From Nocardioides exalbidus (lineage in GTDB: Bacteria > Actinomycetota > Actinomycetes > Propionibacteriales > Nocardioidaceae), in NCBI RefSeq assembly GCF_900105585.1, contig NZ_FNRT01000002.1, positions 62,001 through 126,000 on the forward strand: a DNA stretch of 64,000 nt, in the 5' to 3' direction. The notes below the pieces were generated by a model. That model was not told where the DNA came from, ran no database searches, and saw nothing but the letters and a program-made list of their open reading frames with translations. The stretch's first letter is position 1; every line of letters begins with the position of its first letter. This document shows positions 30,259 to 39,176 of the stretch, piece after piece. The position numbers and the translations under genes are program-made.

Positions 30259-31650
30259 ATGAATACTTCTGTTACCGAGCCGGAGCAGCACACCCGCCGC
30301 TTCGCGCTCCCCTCGTTCGGCGTCCAGGTCCTGATCGGACTGGTGCTCGGCGTGGCCCTCGGTCTCGTCGCCCGCGGCATGGGCGCCGACGGCGTCGACG
30401 CCACCACCGGTGAGGTCGACCCCAACTGGCTGACCGAGACCCTCAGCACGATCGGCGGCACCTTCGTCACGCTGCTGCGTGCCATCGTCCCGCCCCTCGT
30501 GTTCCTCGCGATCGTCGCCTCGATCGCCAACCTCCGCGACGTCACCGGTGCCGCACGCCTGGCGTGGAAGACCCTCGCGTGGTTCGCCGCCACCGCGCTG
30601 ATCGCCGTCTCGATCGGGATCGCGCTCGGCCTCGTGCTGCGCCCCGGCGACCACACCAGCGTGGCCGCCGACGCGGCGACGGCGTCCAGCACCCAGGGCT
30701 CGTGGCTCGACTTCCTCACCGGGCTGGTGCCCGCCAACGTGCTCGGCCTCGAGGGCTCGGCCGGCGGCGACGGCAGCGTGAACCTGGGTTTCAACGTGCT
30801 GCAGATCCTCGTGGTCGCGATCGCGATCGGGATCGCCACGCTCAAGGTCGGCGAGGCCGCCGACCCGTTCCTCGCCTTCGTCCGCTCGGCGCTGGCCGTC
30901 GTGCAGAAGGTGCTGTGGTGGATCATCCTGCTCGCCCCCATCGCGACCGTCGGCCTGCTCGGCAACGCCGTGGCGAGCTACGGCTGGGACGCCCTCGGGT
31001 CGCTCGGCACCTTCGCGGTGGCGATCTACGTGGGCCTCGCCCTCGTGCTGCTCGTCGTCTACCCGGTGCTGCTGCGCGCCAACGGCCTGTCGGTGAAGCA
31101 GTTCTTCTCCGGCGCCTGGCCGGCGATCTCGCTGGCCTTCGTGTCCCGCTCGTCGGTCGGCACGATGCCCCTCACCCAGTCGGTCAACGAGCGCAACCTC
31201 GGCGTCCCGCGGGCGTACTCCTCCTTCGCCGTGCCGCTCGGCGCGACCACCAAGATGGACGGCTGCGCCTCGATCTACCCGGCGATCTCGGCGATCTTCG
31301 TCGCGCAGTTCTTCGGCCTCGACCTCTCGATCACCGACTACGTCCTGATCGCGTTCGTCTCGGTCATCGGCTCCGCCGCCACCGCGGGCGTCACCGGCGC
31401 GACCGTGATGCTCACCCTCACGCTGTCGACGCTCGGCCTGCCTCTGGAGGGCGTGGGGCTGCTGCTCGCCATCGACCCGATCCTCGACATGGGCCGCACC
31501 GCGGTCAACGTCGCCGGCCAGGCGCTCGTCCCGACGATCGTCGCCAAGCGCGAGGGCATCATCGACCAGGACGCGTACGACGCCCCGCGCGGCCGCACCG
31601 CCTGGCGCGAGGACGCACCCGCCGAGGAGCCGGCGCACGCCGCCGCCTGA
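30259..31650 (+). CDS. dicarboxylate/cation:amino acid symporter (DAACS/DctA-GltP family)
   Basis: The 463-residue multispanning transporter has the DAACS signatures AFVSRSSVGTMPLTQ (serine-rich re-entrant loop), FAVPLGATTKMDG (cation-binding helix 7) and AIDPILDMGRTAVNVAGQA (substrate-binding helix 8). It couples H+ or Na+ flow to uptake of glutamate or C4-dicarboxylates. TATCTT at 30247-30252 ends 6 nt before the ATG and no Shine-Dalgarno sequence is present, implying a leaderless mRNA. A short dyad (AGTAT-GA-ATACT) overlaps the start codon. A hairpin terminator follows. The 272-nt gap upstream holds no gene. Confidence 0.92.
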   Translation: MNTSVTEPEQHTRRFALPSFGVQVLIGLVLGVALGLVARGMGADGVDATTGEVDPNWLTETLSTIGGTFVTLLRAIVPPLVFLAIVASIANLRDVTGAARLAWKTLAWFAATALIAVSIGIALGLVLRPGDHTSVAADAATASSTQGSWLDFLTGLVPANVLGLEGSAGGDGSVNLGFNVLQILVVAIAIGIATLKVGEAADPFLAFVRSALAVVQKVLWWIILLAPIATVGLLGNAVASYGWDALGSLGTFAVAIYVGLALVLLVVYPVLLRANGLSVKQFFSGAWPAISLAFVSRSSVGTMPLTQSVNERNLGVPRAYSSFAVPLGATTKMDGCASIYPAISAIFVAQFFGLDLSITDYVLIAFVSVIGSAATAGVTGATVMLTLTLSTLGLPLEGVGLLLAIDPILDMGRTAVNVAGQALVPTIVAKREGIIDQDAYDAPRGRTAWREDAPAEEPAHAAA

Positions 31651-31663
31651 CCGCTCAGCGGGT

Positions 31664-31694
31664 GGCATCGGGCCTGCGAGGCAGGCCCGATGCC
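31664..31694. terminator. hairpin terminator after the symporter gene
   Basis: Perfect 14-bp stem (31664-31677 with 31681-31694) with a 3-nt loop, 14 nt after the stop codon and facing the convergent tRNA-Arg gene. Confidence 0.8.
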
Positions 31695-31721
31695 GTCCGA
31701 CGGCCCGAGCACGTCGTTGCG

Positions 31722-31795
31722 CGCCCCCGGCAGGACTCGAACCTGCGGCCCAGTCATTAGAAGTGACTCGCTCTGTCCAGCTGAGCTACGGGGGC
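31722..31795 (-). tRNA. tRNA-Arg (anticodon TCT)
   Basis: On the minus strand a 74-nt cloverleaf folds with a 7-bp acceptor (GCCCCCG with CGGGGGC), a D arm starting GCTCAGCTGG, the anticodon stem-loop AGTCA-CTTCTAA-TGACT giving TCT, and the T arm GCAGG-TTCGAAT-CCTGC. CCA is not encoded. It reads AGA, a rare codon in such GC-rich genomes. Confidence 0.95.
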
Positions 31796-31859
31796 TGGCT
31801 CATCCACAAGTCAATCATGTGGCTGCCCTCCGCGTGCGCAGTCCTCCTAGTGTTCCCGG

Positions 31860-32159
31860 ATGGCGGTGCACCACACGAAGGACAAGGGCGACCTCGGGAC
31901 GGCCAAGGCGCACGCGGACCTGGTCGAGCGTGGATTCCTGGTGCTCTTCCCTGCCACCGAGCACGCGGAGTTCGACCTGGTCGCCTACCGGGACGACGTG
32001 TTCCACCGGGTCCAGGTCAAGTACCGGTCGTCGAGATCCGGGACGCTGCTCGTCGCGTTCCGATCGGTCTGGTCCGATCGCCACGGCACGCACCTGAAGC
32101 CGTCGGACAAGTCGCAGGTCGACGTCCTCTGCATCTACTCCCCCGAGTCGCGGCACTGA
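31860..32159 (+). CDS. small PD-(D/E)XK endonuclease-like protein (group I intron-associated type)
   Basis: The 99-residue protein matches the PD-(D/E)XK fold of group I intron-associated endonuclease-like proteins: KGDLGTAKAHADLVERGF, then the catalytic-type EFDLVAYRDDVFHRVQVKYR (Asp, then Q-x-K). It ends soon after VDVLCIYSPESRH, shorter than I expect for the family, so it may be truncated. TAGTGT (31848-31853) lies 6 nt before the ATG, a leaderless-type promoter. It starts 64 nt from the 5' end of tRNA-Arg, a common landing area for mobile DNA, but no intron or integrase is visible. Confidence 0.65.
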   Translation: MAVHHTKDKGDLGTAKAHADLVERGFLVLFPATEHAEFDLVAYRDDVFHRVQVKYRSSRSGTLLVAFRSVWSDRHGTHLKPSDKSQVDVLCIYSPESRH

Positions 32160-32227
32160 CGATCGCCCGCGCGACACGCCCCGCCGCCTCCCCGGCTGCG
32201 GGGCGTCGCCACGTCAGGATGAACGCA

Positions 32228-32256
32228 GGCCCCGCCACGTATGAGGTAGCGGGGCC
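32228..32256. terminator. hairpin terminator between convergent genes
   Basis: 8-bp perfect stem (32228-32235 with 32249-32256) with a 13-nt loop, 10 nt from the add stop. Confidence 0.6.
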
Positions 32257-32265
32257 GAACAGATT

Positions 32266-33282
32266 TCAGGACCCGCCGGCGTAGGCGTCGATCTCGCCGC
32301 GGATGCGCACCTTGACGTCGTCGGGTGCGAAGGACGCGTCGACGGCCGCACGGGCCAGGTCAGCGACTCCGGCCTCGTCGAGGCCGAGCAGCTCGGCGGC
32401 GACCTCGTAGTCGTGGGTGAGCGTCGTGGAGAACATCGGCGGGTCGTCGGAGTTGATCGTGACCGTCACGCCCGCGTCGACGAAGGCACGGAGCGGGTGG
32501 TCCTCGATCCGGTCGACGGCGCGGGTGGCGACGTTGGAGGTCGGGCAGACCTCGAGCACGATCCCGTTCTCGGCGAGGTGGGCCAGCAGCTCCGGGTCCT
32601 GCGCGGCCGACGTCCCGTGCCCGATGCGCTCGGCACCGAGCAGTCGGACCGACTCCCAGATCGTCTCGGGGCCGGTGGTCTCCCCGGCGTGCGGCACCGA
32701 GTGCAGGCCCGCCGCACGCGCCCGGGAGAAGTGCTCGGCGAACTGCGCCCGCGGCACCCCGATCTCCGGCCCACCCAGCCCGAAGCCGACGAGGGCGTCC
32801 GTGCGGTGCTCGAGGGCGTACTCCAGCGTCGCGTCGGCCGCCGGGATGCCCGACTCTCCGGGGATGTCGTAGATCCAGCGCAGCACCAGGCCGAAGTCAC
32901 GCTCGGCCGCGACCCGAGCGTCCTCGATCGCCTCGGTGTAGTCCTCGATGCGCAGCCCCCGCAGGACGGAGGTGTACGGCGTGCAGGTGAGCTCGGCGTA
33001 CCTCAGGTTCTGGCCCTCGGCCATCTCGCGGGCGACCTCGTAGGTCAGCAGGCGGATGTCCTCGGGCGTGCGGACGAGATCGACCACGGCGAGGTAGACG
33101 TCGATGAAGTGCGCGAAGTCGCGGAAGGTGAAGAACTCCTTGAGGCCCTCCAGGTCGGAGGGAACTCCCGCACCGGGGTGGCGCGCCGCGAGCTCGGAGA
33201 CGATCCGCGGCGACGCCGACCCGACGTGGTGGACGTGCAGCTCGGCCTTCGGGAGGCCGGCGATGAAGTTCTGGAGGCTCAC
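32266..33282 (-). CDS. add: adenosine deaminase
   Basis: The 338-residue TIM-barrel enzyme hydrolyses adenosine to inosine. Zinc ligands His16 and His18 lie in ELHVHHVGS, a known actinobacterial variant of HLDG. VPHAGE supplies the catalytic Glu, GHGT a zinc His, and INSDDPPMF the zinc Asp. The GTG at 33282 gives the family N-terminus. The membrane thioredoxin gene lies 25 nt upstream on the same strand, so they may be co-transcribed. Other nucleoside-type substrates cannot be excluded. Confidence 0.9.
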   Translation of the reverse strand: MSLQNFIAGLPKAELHVHHVGSASPRIVSELAARHPGAGVPSDLEGLKEFFTFRDFAHFIDVYLAVVDLVRTPEDIRLLTYEVAREMAEGQNLRYAELTCTPYTSVLRGLRIEDYTEAIEDARVAAERDFGLVLRWIYDIPGESGIPAADATLEYALEHRTDALVGFGLGGPEIGVPRAQFAEHFSRARAAGLHSVPHAGETTGPETIWESVRLLGAERIGHGTSAAQDPELLAHLAENGIVLEVCPTSNVATRAVDRIEDHPLRAFVDAGVTVTINSDDPPMFSTTLTHDYEVAAELLGLDEAGVADLARAAVDASFAPDDVKVRIRGEIDAYAGGS

Positions 33283-33307
33283 GCCTCGCAGTGTCTCAGG
33301 AGGAGGG

Positions 33308-34090
33308 TCAGCTTCCCGAGCCGAGGATGGCCTGCGCGATGTCGGCCATGGTGAGGTTCGCGCCCTCCACCCGCTGGCCGTCGACGATCACGGTCGGCGT
33401 CGAGTTCACGTCGGCGTCGTCCGCGGCATTGCCGGCCGCGTCGACCCAGCCCTCGAACGTCTTGTCCTCGATGCCGGGACGGACGTCGGACTCGGTGGCG
33501 CCCGCCTCCACCGCGAGGTCGACGATGTCGTCGGTGCTCGGGTAGGGACCGGACTCCTCGGGCTGGTTCTCGTAGAGCAGGTCGTGGAACTTCTTCGCGA
33601 CGTCGGGGCCGGCCTTGTCGAGCACGACCGCGAAGGCGTTGGCGGCGTCGGGCGAGTAGTCGCTGATGCGCGAGAGGAACGGGATCGGGCGGTACTCGAC
33701 GCGGACGTCACCGGCCTCGATCTGCTCGTTGAGCTGGTCGCCCACGGTCGCCTCGAGCTGGCCGCAGAACGGGCAGAGGAAGTCCTCGTAGATCACGACC
33801 GACCTCGGGGCGTCGGCGTCGCCGACGACCAGACCGTAGTCGCTGGTCGCGCCCGCCGGCGCGGTGTCGTCCTTGGGCTTGTTGAAGACCGTGAAGAGCA
33901 GGACGACGACCACGACGACCGCGAGCACACCGCCGACGACACCGAACCGGGTCAGCGTCTCGCGACGCTTCGCGGCCTTGCGGCGCTCCTCGGCGAGTGC
34001 CTTGGCGCGCTCGTTGCGGGCCTGGCGCTGCTCCCGCTTGGCGGCCGCGGCGGCCTTGTCCTGGGGGTTCCTGCTCTTCTTCTGCGCCAT
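33308..34090 (-). CDS. membrane-anchored DsbA-like thioredoxin-fold protein
   Basis: The 260-residue protein has a highly basic, Ala-rich cytoplasmic N-terminus (about 45 residues), one transmembrane helix near 48-68 and an extracytoplasmic DsbA-like domain with the active site Cys106-Pro-Phe-Cys109 and a cis-Pro in STPTVIVDG. It should form or shuffle disulfides in secreted proteins. The ATG at 34090 has an AAGGA site 8 nt upstream; an in-frame ATG at 34117 has none. No VKOR partner is adjacent. Confidence 0.88.
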   Translation of the reverse strand: MAQKKSRNPQDKAAAAAKREQRQARNERAKALAEERRKAAKRRETLTRFGVVGGVLAVVVVVVLLFTVFNKPKDDTAPAGATSDYGLVVGDADAPRSVVIYEDFLCPFCGQLEATVGDQLNEQIEAGDVRVEYRPIPFLSRISDYSPDAANAFAVVLDKAGPDVAKKFHDLLYENQPEESGPYPSTDDIVDLAVEAGATESDVRPGIEDKTFEGWVDAAGNAADDADVNSTPTVIVDGQRVEGANLTMADIAQAILGSGS

Positions 34091-34205
34091 CGAGCTGTCC
34101 TTCGTGCGAGCGGTCATCGGGATCGGTGCAACACCCGAAGGTTATGAGGTGAGCCTTAATCGTCCCTGAGAGGTGGCGCGGGAGGCGGTGGGTAGGGTGC
34201 TCGAC

Positions 34206-34862
34206 GTGAGCGACAGACTGGTGTGGATCGACTGCGAGATGACCGGACTCGACCTGGGCGCCGACGCGCTGATCGAGGTGGCCGCGCTCGTCACGGACTT
34301 CGAGCTCAACGTCCTCGGCGAGGGCGTCGACGTGATCATCAAGCCGTCCGACGAGGCCCTCGACCAGATGGTCGAGTTCGTCCGCAGCATGCACGAGAAG
34401 TCGGGGCTGCTCGACGAGCTCGCGAGCGGGACGACGCTCGCCGACGCCGAGGAGCAGGTGCTGGCCTACATCAAGGAGCACTGCGCCGACGGCAGTCGCC
34501 CGCCGCTGGCCGGCAACACCGTCGCCACCGACCGCTCGTTCCTCGCGCGCGACATGCAGGCGCTGGAGTCGTTCCTGCACTACCGGATCGTCGACGTCTC
34601 CTCGATCAAGGAGCTCTCGCGCCGCTGGTTCCCCCGCGCCTACTTCTCCGCGCCGACCAAGCGCGGCAACCACCGCGCCCTCGCCGACATCCAGGAGAGC
34701 ATCGAGGAGCTGCGCTACTACCGCGAGGCCGTCTTCGTCCCGCAGCCCGGCCCCGACAGCGCCCAGGCGCGCGAGATCGCGGCCCGTCACGGCGGCCAGC
34801 TGACCGGCCTCGGTCCCACGGAGCCGTCCGGTGGGGCTGCCGATTCCGGCTCCACGGACTGA
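34206..34862 (+). CDS. orn: oligoribonuclease
   Basis: This 218-residue DEDDh 3'-5' exoribonuclease degrades 2-5-nt RNAs and pGpG/pApA. Asp9 and Glu11 form the first motif ([10 protein letters not shown]), with [10 protein letters not shown] and the final [10 protein letters not shown] (His, Asp). The family length is about 180; the extra C-terminal tail is Gly/Ser/Pro-rich and probably disordered. The GTG at 34206 follows TAGGGT (34193-34198) at 7 nt, so the mRNA is probably leaderless. It precedes tRNA-His. Confidence 0.95.
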   Translation: MSDRLVWIDCEMTGLDLGADALIEVAALVTDFELNVLGEGVDVIIKPSDEALDQMVEFVRSMHEKSGLLDELASGTTLADAEEQVLAYIKEHCADGSRPPLAGNTVATDRSFLARDMQALESFLHYRIVDVSSIKELSRRWFPRAYFSAPTKRGNHRALADIQESIEELRYYREAVFVPQPGPDSAQAREIAARHGGQLTGLGPTEPSGGAADSGSTD

Positions 34863-34908
34863 GTGCCCTACACTTCTCGTCGTCCTCGCGTGATGCGCGA
34901 GAAGACAT

Positions 34909-34985
34909 GGTGGGTATAGCTCAGCTGGTAGAGCGCCGCCTTGTGGTGGCGGATGTCGCGGGTTCAAGTCCCGTTACTCACCCCA
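34909..34985 (+). tRNA. tRNA-His (anticodon GTG)
   Basis: The cloverleaf has the His-specific extra G at -1 (34909) paired with C73, acceptor GTGGGTA with TACTCAC, the anticodon arm CCGCC-TTGTGGT-GGCGG and the T arm GCGGG-TTCAAGT-CCCGT. CCA is encoded (34983-34985). Confidence 0.96.
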
Positions 34986-34988
34986 ACA

Positions 34989-35024
34989 CGTCGAGGCCCT
35001 GACCCGGTGGTCAGGGCCTCGACG
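34989..35024. terminator. hairpin terminator after tRNA-His
   Basis: Perfect 16-bp stem (34989-35004 with 35009-35024) with a tetraloop, 3 nt after the tRNA; it is followed by ATTT. Confidence 0.85.
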
Positions 35025-35078
35025 CATTTGCGGGAGTCGGTCGCGGGCACCGCCGCCCGGCGGGTCTACGTTGGATCG

Positions 35079-36647
35079 ATGCACCCCGCGAAGAGCAGCT
35101 ATGACGTCGTCGTGGTCGGTGGCGGCCACAACGCCCTGGTCGCGGCCGCCTACCTCGCGCGTGCCGGGCTGTCCGTGCTCGTGCTCGAGCGCCTCGGCCA
35201 CACCGGCGGCGCGGCGGTCTCCGTCGAGCCGTTCGCCGGCCAGCCGGCCCGGCTCTCGCGCTACTCCTACCTCGTGAGCCTGATGCCCGAGCAGCTGATG
35301 GCCGACCTGGGCCTCGACGTCCGGCTCGCCTCCCGCACCACGGCGTCGTACACCCCCTGGACGCGCGGTGGGCGCACGGGCGGCCTGCTCGTCGAGCGCC
35401 CCGAGGGCAAGGCGACGCGGTCGTCGTTCCGCGAGCTGACCGGCGGCGACGAGGAGTACGCCGCCTGGCAGGCGTTCTACGGCGAGGTCGGCCGACTGGC
35501 CGAGGTCGTGGCGCCCACCCTCCTGCAGCCGCTCCCCCACGAGCGCGACCTGCGCGAGCTGGTCGACGAGCGGACCTGGGCCGACGTCGTCGAGCACCCG
35601 CTCGGACGCACCGTCACCGAGCGGTTCACCGACGACACCGTCCGCGGGGTCGTCGCGACCGACGCCCTGATCGGCACCTTCGCCTCGATGGACGACCCGT
35701 CGCTGATCCAGAACCGCTGCTTCCTCTACCACCTCATCGGCAATGGCACGGGTGAGTGGCGGGTGCCGGTCGGCGGGATGGGCGCGGTCACCGACGCGCT
35801 CGCCAGGTCCGCGGTCGAGGCGGGCGCGGAGGTCCTCACCGGTGCCGGGGTCAGCCGCATCACGCCTGCGTCGGACGGCGCCGAGGTGACGTGGCACGAC
35901 GGCGAGCGCGAGCGGTCGGTCACGGGCCGGCGCGTGCTCTCGGGCGTGGCCCCGTGGGTGCTGCGGATCCTGCTCGGGGAGGGCGAGGACACGGCCACCA
36001 AGCCGGCCGGCTCCCAGCTCAAGGTCAACTTCCTCCTCGACCGGCTTCCCGCCCTGAGGTCCGGGGCCGACCCGGCCGTCGCGTTCGCCGGCACGCTGCA
36101 CCTCGCCGAGGACTACAGCCAGCTGGAGACGGCGTACGCCGCTGCCGCCGCGGGCCGGGTGCCCGACCCGATGCCGGGCGAGGTCTACTGCCACAGCCTC
36201 ACCGACCCCTCGATCCTCGGCGACCGCGCGGGCTCCGCGCACACGCTGACCTACTTCGGCCTCCACACGCCGGCCGGGATCTTCGACGCCGACCCTGCCG
36301 CGCGCGAGGTCGCCACCCAGCGGGCCCTCGCGTCGTTGAACGCGGTGCTGGCCGAGCCGATCGAGGACTGCGTGGCCCGCGACGCCGACGGGAACCCCTG
36401 CATCGAGGCCAAGATCCCGCAGGACATCGAGAAGGACCTCGCCATGCCGGGCGGGCACATCTTCCACGGCGACCTCGAGTGGCCGTGGGCGCCGCAGCGG
36501 ATGCTGCTCGACACCCCCGCGCAGCAGTGGGGCGTGCAGACCGCGCACGACGCGGTGCTGCTGTGCGGCTCCGGCGCGCGCCGCGGCGGTGCGGTCTCCG
36601 GGCTCGGCGGTCACAACGCCGCGCAGGCCGTGCTCGCCGAGCTCTGA
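35079..36647 (+). CDS. FAD-dependent oxidoreductase (phytoene desaturase-like)
   Basis: This 522-residue protein begins with a Rossmann FAD site (VVVVGGGHNALVAAAYLARAG ending in an acidic VLER). It contains the VPVGGMGAVTDALARSA segment typical of carotenoid desaturase-like amine oxidases and ends with a second FAD-contact region (LLCGSGARRGGAVSGLGGHNAA). No carotenoid gene is nearby, so the substrate is unknown; proteins of this type are also called pyridine nucleotide-disulfide oxidoreductase domain 2-like. TACGTT (35067-35072) ends 6 nt before the ATG, a leaderless-type promoter. Confidence 0.87.
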   Translation: MHPAKSSYDVVVVGGGHNALVAAAYLARAGLSVLVLERLGHTGGAAVSVEPFAGQPARLSRYSYLVSLMPEQLMADLGLDVRLASRTTASYTPWTRGGRTGGLLVERPEGKATRSSFRELTGGDEEYAAWQAFYGEVGRLAEVVAPTLLQPLPHERDLRELVDERTWADVVEHPLGRTVTERFTDDTVRGVVATDALIGTFASMDDPSLIQNRCFLYHLIGNGTGEWRVPVGGMGAVTDALARSAVEAGAEVLTGAGVSRITPASDGAEVTWHDGERERSVTGRRVLSGVAPWVLRILLGEGEDTATKPAGSQLKVNFLLDRLPALRSGADPAVAFAGTLHLAEDYSQLETAYAAAAAGRVPDPMPGEVYCHSLTDPSILGDRAGSAHTLTYFGLHTPAGIFDADPAAREVATQRALASLNAVLAEPIEDCVARDADGNPCIEAKIPQDIEKDLAMPGGHIFHGDLEWPWAPQRMLLDTPAQQWGVQTAHDAVLLCGSGARRGGAVSGLGGHNAAQAVLAEL

Positions 36648-36723
36648 CCGGGCCGGCCGCGAGGACGCCCTCGATTTCGCCTGCCCGACACCACGAGGTA
36701 GTGTTCCTCTCGCTTCACCGCAC

Positions 36724-36796
<73 letters not shown>

Positions 36797-36802
36797 CAGG
36801 AG

Positions 36803-36834
36803 CGAAGGGCCGGTCCTCTCGGACCGGCCCTTCG
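36803..36834. terminator. hairpin terminator after tRNA-Lys (copy 1)
   Basis: Perfect 14-bp stem (36803-36816 with 36821-36834) with a TCTC tetraloop. Its arms are identical to those of the second hairpin at 36939-36970. Confidence 0.85.
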
Positions 36835-36938
36835 TCGTGCCACGGGCAGGTCGCCCACCGGTGCCACGTCAGGACTACTTCCTCCGGGCGTCGTAGCCCG
36901 CGCTGCACCGACCCGGACGCACCACCGCTCCGGACGCG

Positions 36939-36970
36939 CGAAGGGCCGGTCCACCAGGACCGGCCCTTCG
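36939..36970. terminator. hairpin terminator (copy 2, same arms)
   Basis: The same 14-bp stem sequence (36939-36952 with 36957-36970) with loop ACCA. It lies 21 nt downstream of the minus-strand small membrane gene ending at 36992. The 157-nt stretch between tRNA-Lys and this hairpin holds no gene apart from copy 1. Confidence 0.8.
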
Positions 36971-36991
36971 TCGTTCACACGTGTGGTGGCG

Positions 36992-37141
36992 CTACTTGAA
37001 GATGCTGTACCCACCCGGGCCGACCGCGAGGCCGACGATGATCAGGACGATGCCCCAGAGCATCTGGCCCCGGACCAGTGACACGATGCCGGACACCACG
37101 AGGATGACGGCGAGGATCCACAGCAGAAACAACATGTTCAT
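36992..37141 (-). CDS. GPGG-motif small membrane protein
   Basis: This 49-residue protein is two hydrophobic helices separated by a short VRGQML turn and ends in VGPGGYSIFK, the GPGG motif of a known family of tiny actinobacterial membrane proteins with no assigned function. A GAAGGGAG ribosome-binding site precedes either ATG 37141 or ATG 37135; the second has the better spacing. Confidence 0.75.
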   Translation of the reverse strand: MNMLFLLWILAVILVVSGIVSLVRGQMLWGIVLIIVGLAVGPGGYSIFK

Positions 37142-37223
37142 GCTCCCTTCAGTTGTCCACCCAACGTAGCCCTCTGCGCGAGGTGTCCGAAAGTCGCCCA
37201 CACCCCTAGGGCGGGGTTCGTTA

Positions 37224-37784
37224 TCAGCCCTCTTCGCGCAGGCGGGGAGGTGTGAATCCCTCGGGCTTGAAGCCGGTCTTGTCGGCGTAGAACGCGCGCA
37301 GCACGTCCATGTCGGCGCTCACCTCGCCCGTCACGTGGAACGTGGGGCCCCACCCGACGGTGCGCGAGGGCACGTCGAGGAACGCCAGGGTGACGGGGAG
37401 GCCGGTCTGGCGGGCGATGCGGTAGAAGCCGGACTTCCAGAACTCGCCGCGCGAACGGGTGCCCTCTGCGGCGATGCCGATGAGCCAGGGGTCGTCGCCC
37501 TCCGACTCGGCGAGCAGCTGCTTGATCGTCGCGGCAGGGTTCTTGCGATCGAGCTCCACCGCACCGGTGCGGCGCAGGAGCCAGCCGAGCGGTCCGACGA
37601 AGAGCTCCTGTTTCACCAGCAGCCGGATGGTGATGCCGTACTGCCAGGCGAGCAGCATGGTCAGCACCCAGTCCCAGTTGGAGGTGTGGGGCGCACCGAC
37701 CAGCACGCTGCGCTGCGGCACCTCCCCCACCGCCTTCCACCGGACGGCGCGCAGGACGAGGCGGGCGAGGTTACGACGCAGCAC
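37224..37784 (-). CDS. 1-acylglycerol-3-phosphate acyltransferase (PlsC-type)
   Basis: The 186-residue protein carries the acyltransferase catalytic motif HTSNWD (H-x4-D) in block I and EGTRS in block III, with a typical PlsC order. It would transfer an acyl group onto lysophosphatidate or a related acceptor at the membrane. The GTG at 37784 has GGAAGG 8 nt upstream and overlaps the end of the upstream monooxygenase gene by 14 nt; a GTG at 37790 is nearly equivalent. It is shorter than classical PlsC and lacks an obvious N-terminal membrane helix. Confidence 0.85.
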   Translation of the reverse strand: MLRRNLARLVLRAVRWKAVGEVPQRSVLVGAPHTSNWDWVLTMLLAWQYGITIRLLVKQELFVGPLGWLLRRTGAVELDRKNPAATIKQLLAESEGDDPWLIGIAAEGTRSRGEFWKSGFYRIARQTGLPVTLAFLDVPSRTVGWGPTFHVTGEVSADMDVLRAFYADKTGFKPEGFTPPRLREEG

Positions 37785-39144
37785 GAGCACGTCCTTCCTT
37801 GAGCTCGCGCTCGAGGTCCCACAGGTAGCGGTCGAAGTCGACCTCCATCGTGTGGCGAGGCGAGGCGTAGAACCGTTGGGTGTCGCGGGCGTGGTCGGCC
37901 GCCATCTTCCGCCGGACCACGTCGGCGGGCGGCAGGACGTAGCGCCCGGAGAGGGTCTCGGCGATCCAGCGCGCCTGCGCCTCGGCGAGCGGCATGACCG
38001 CGCCGATCGGCTGGAGCAGGCCGAGGAACCACAGGCCCGGCAGGTCGGGGTGCACGGCCCGCTTCCAGAGCGGGAGGTCGTTGTCGCGGACCGGCACCAG
38101 CTCCTCGGACAGGAACGGGAACGTGACGCGGTAGCCCGTGGCCCACACGACGAGGTCGGCCGGCACGCTCGTGCCGTCGACGAAGACGACCCGGTCACCG
38201 TCGAGCCGCTCGATCGCGGGTCGCGCCTCGACGGCGCCGGCGTCGAGGCGCTCGCGGATCCGCTCGGACTGGACCGGGTGCGACTGGCCGGGCCTGTGGT
38301 CGGGTGCCGGGAGGCCGTACTTCGTCATGCTGCCCGCCGTCAGCGCACCGATGCGCAGCCTCAGGGCGGTGACCCACCACGGCACCCACCCCGGGGGCAG
38401 GAGGCCCTGGTCGCTGGGCTTGCCGAGGAAGTACTTGCGCAGCACCCACTCGGTCCGCCGCACCGACCACGTCGTCGTCCGCGCCACGAGGGAGGACTGC
38501 ACGGCGATGTCCATCGCCGAGTTGCCGGCGCCCACCACGACGACGTCGCGCCCGGCCAGCTGGTCGGCCGAGCGGTAGTCGTGCGCGTGGATCTGCTGGC
38601 CGTCGAAGGTGCCGGGGTAGGCCGGCTCCGGCCAGCGCGCGTCCCAGTGGTGGCCGTTGGCCACGAGCACCGCGTCGTAGGTGCGGGTCTCGGTGCCGTC
38701 GGGCCCGGAGATGCGCACGTCCCAACGGCCGTCAGCGGCGCGCGAGACATCCTCGACGGTGGTGTCGAAGGTGATCGCGTCGCGGAACCCGAAGTGGTCG
38801 ACGTACTGCTCGAAGTAGGCGTGGACCTGCTCGTGGCTCGCGTAGTCGGGGTAGTCGTCGGGCATCGGGAAGTCGGAGTACGCCATCCGCGGGCAGGACG
38901 TGTTGATCTCGAGGGTGTCGTAGCAGGCCGACTGGCCGTTGGAGTTGTCGAACACCCAGGTGCCGCCGATGTCGTGACCCCGCTCGAAGCAGTCGAAGGG
39001 GATGCCGGCGAGGTGGAGGTGCTTGGCCGCGGTGATGCCGGACGAGCCGGCGCCGATGACGCACGCGCGCGGCAGGGTCTCGTCGACCGGCACCGGTGCG
39101 GTCACGGCGGCCGCGCGGTGGGACTGCTTGACGAGGTAGGCCAT
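37771..39144 (-). CDS. flavin-containing monooxygenase
   Basis: This 457-residue protein has an FAD Rossmann motif (VIGAGSSGITAAKHL), the GG-W segment DIGGTWVFDN, the FMO fingerprint FDGQQIHAHDY, an NADPH Rossmann motif (VVVGAGNSAMDIAV) and ATGY near the C-terminal third. It should oxygenate soft nucleophiles (N or S) or act as a Baeyer-Villiger-type enzyme. It overlaps the downstream acyltransferase gene by 14 nt; a shared metabolic role with lipid acylation is not evident. Confidence 0.9.
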   Translation of the reverse strand: MAYLVKQSHRAAAVTAPVPVDETLPRACVIGAGSSGITAAKHLHLAGIPFDCFERGHDIGGTWVFDNSNGQSACYDTLEINTSCPRMAYSDFPMPDDYPDYASHEQVHAYFEQYVDHFGFRDAITFDTTVEDVSRAADGRWDVRISGPDGTETRTYDAVLVANGHHWDARWPEPAYPGTFDGQQIHAHDYRSADQLAGRDVVVVGAGNSAMDIAVQSSLVARTTTWSVRRTEWVLRKYFLGKPSDQGLLPPGWVPWWVTALRLRIGALTAGSMTKYGLPAPDHRPGQSHPVQSERIRERLDAGAVEARPAIERLDGDRVVFVDGTSVPADLVVWATGYRVTFPFLSEELVPVRDNDLPLWKRAVHPDLPGLWFLGLLQPIGAVMPLAEAQARWIAETLSGRYVLPPADVVRRKMAADHARDTQRFYASPRHTMEVDFDRYLWDLERELKEGRARAAS

Positions 39145-39176
39145 CGACCCTCCTGCTCAGCGGTTCTGGGTGGAGG

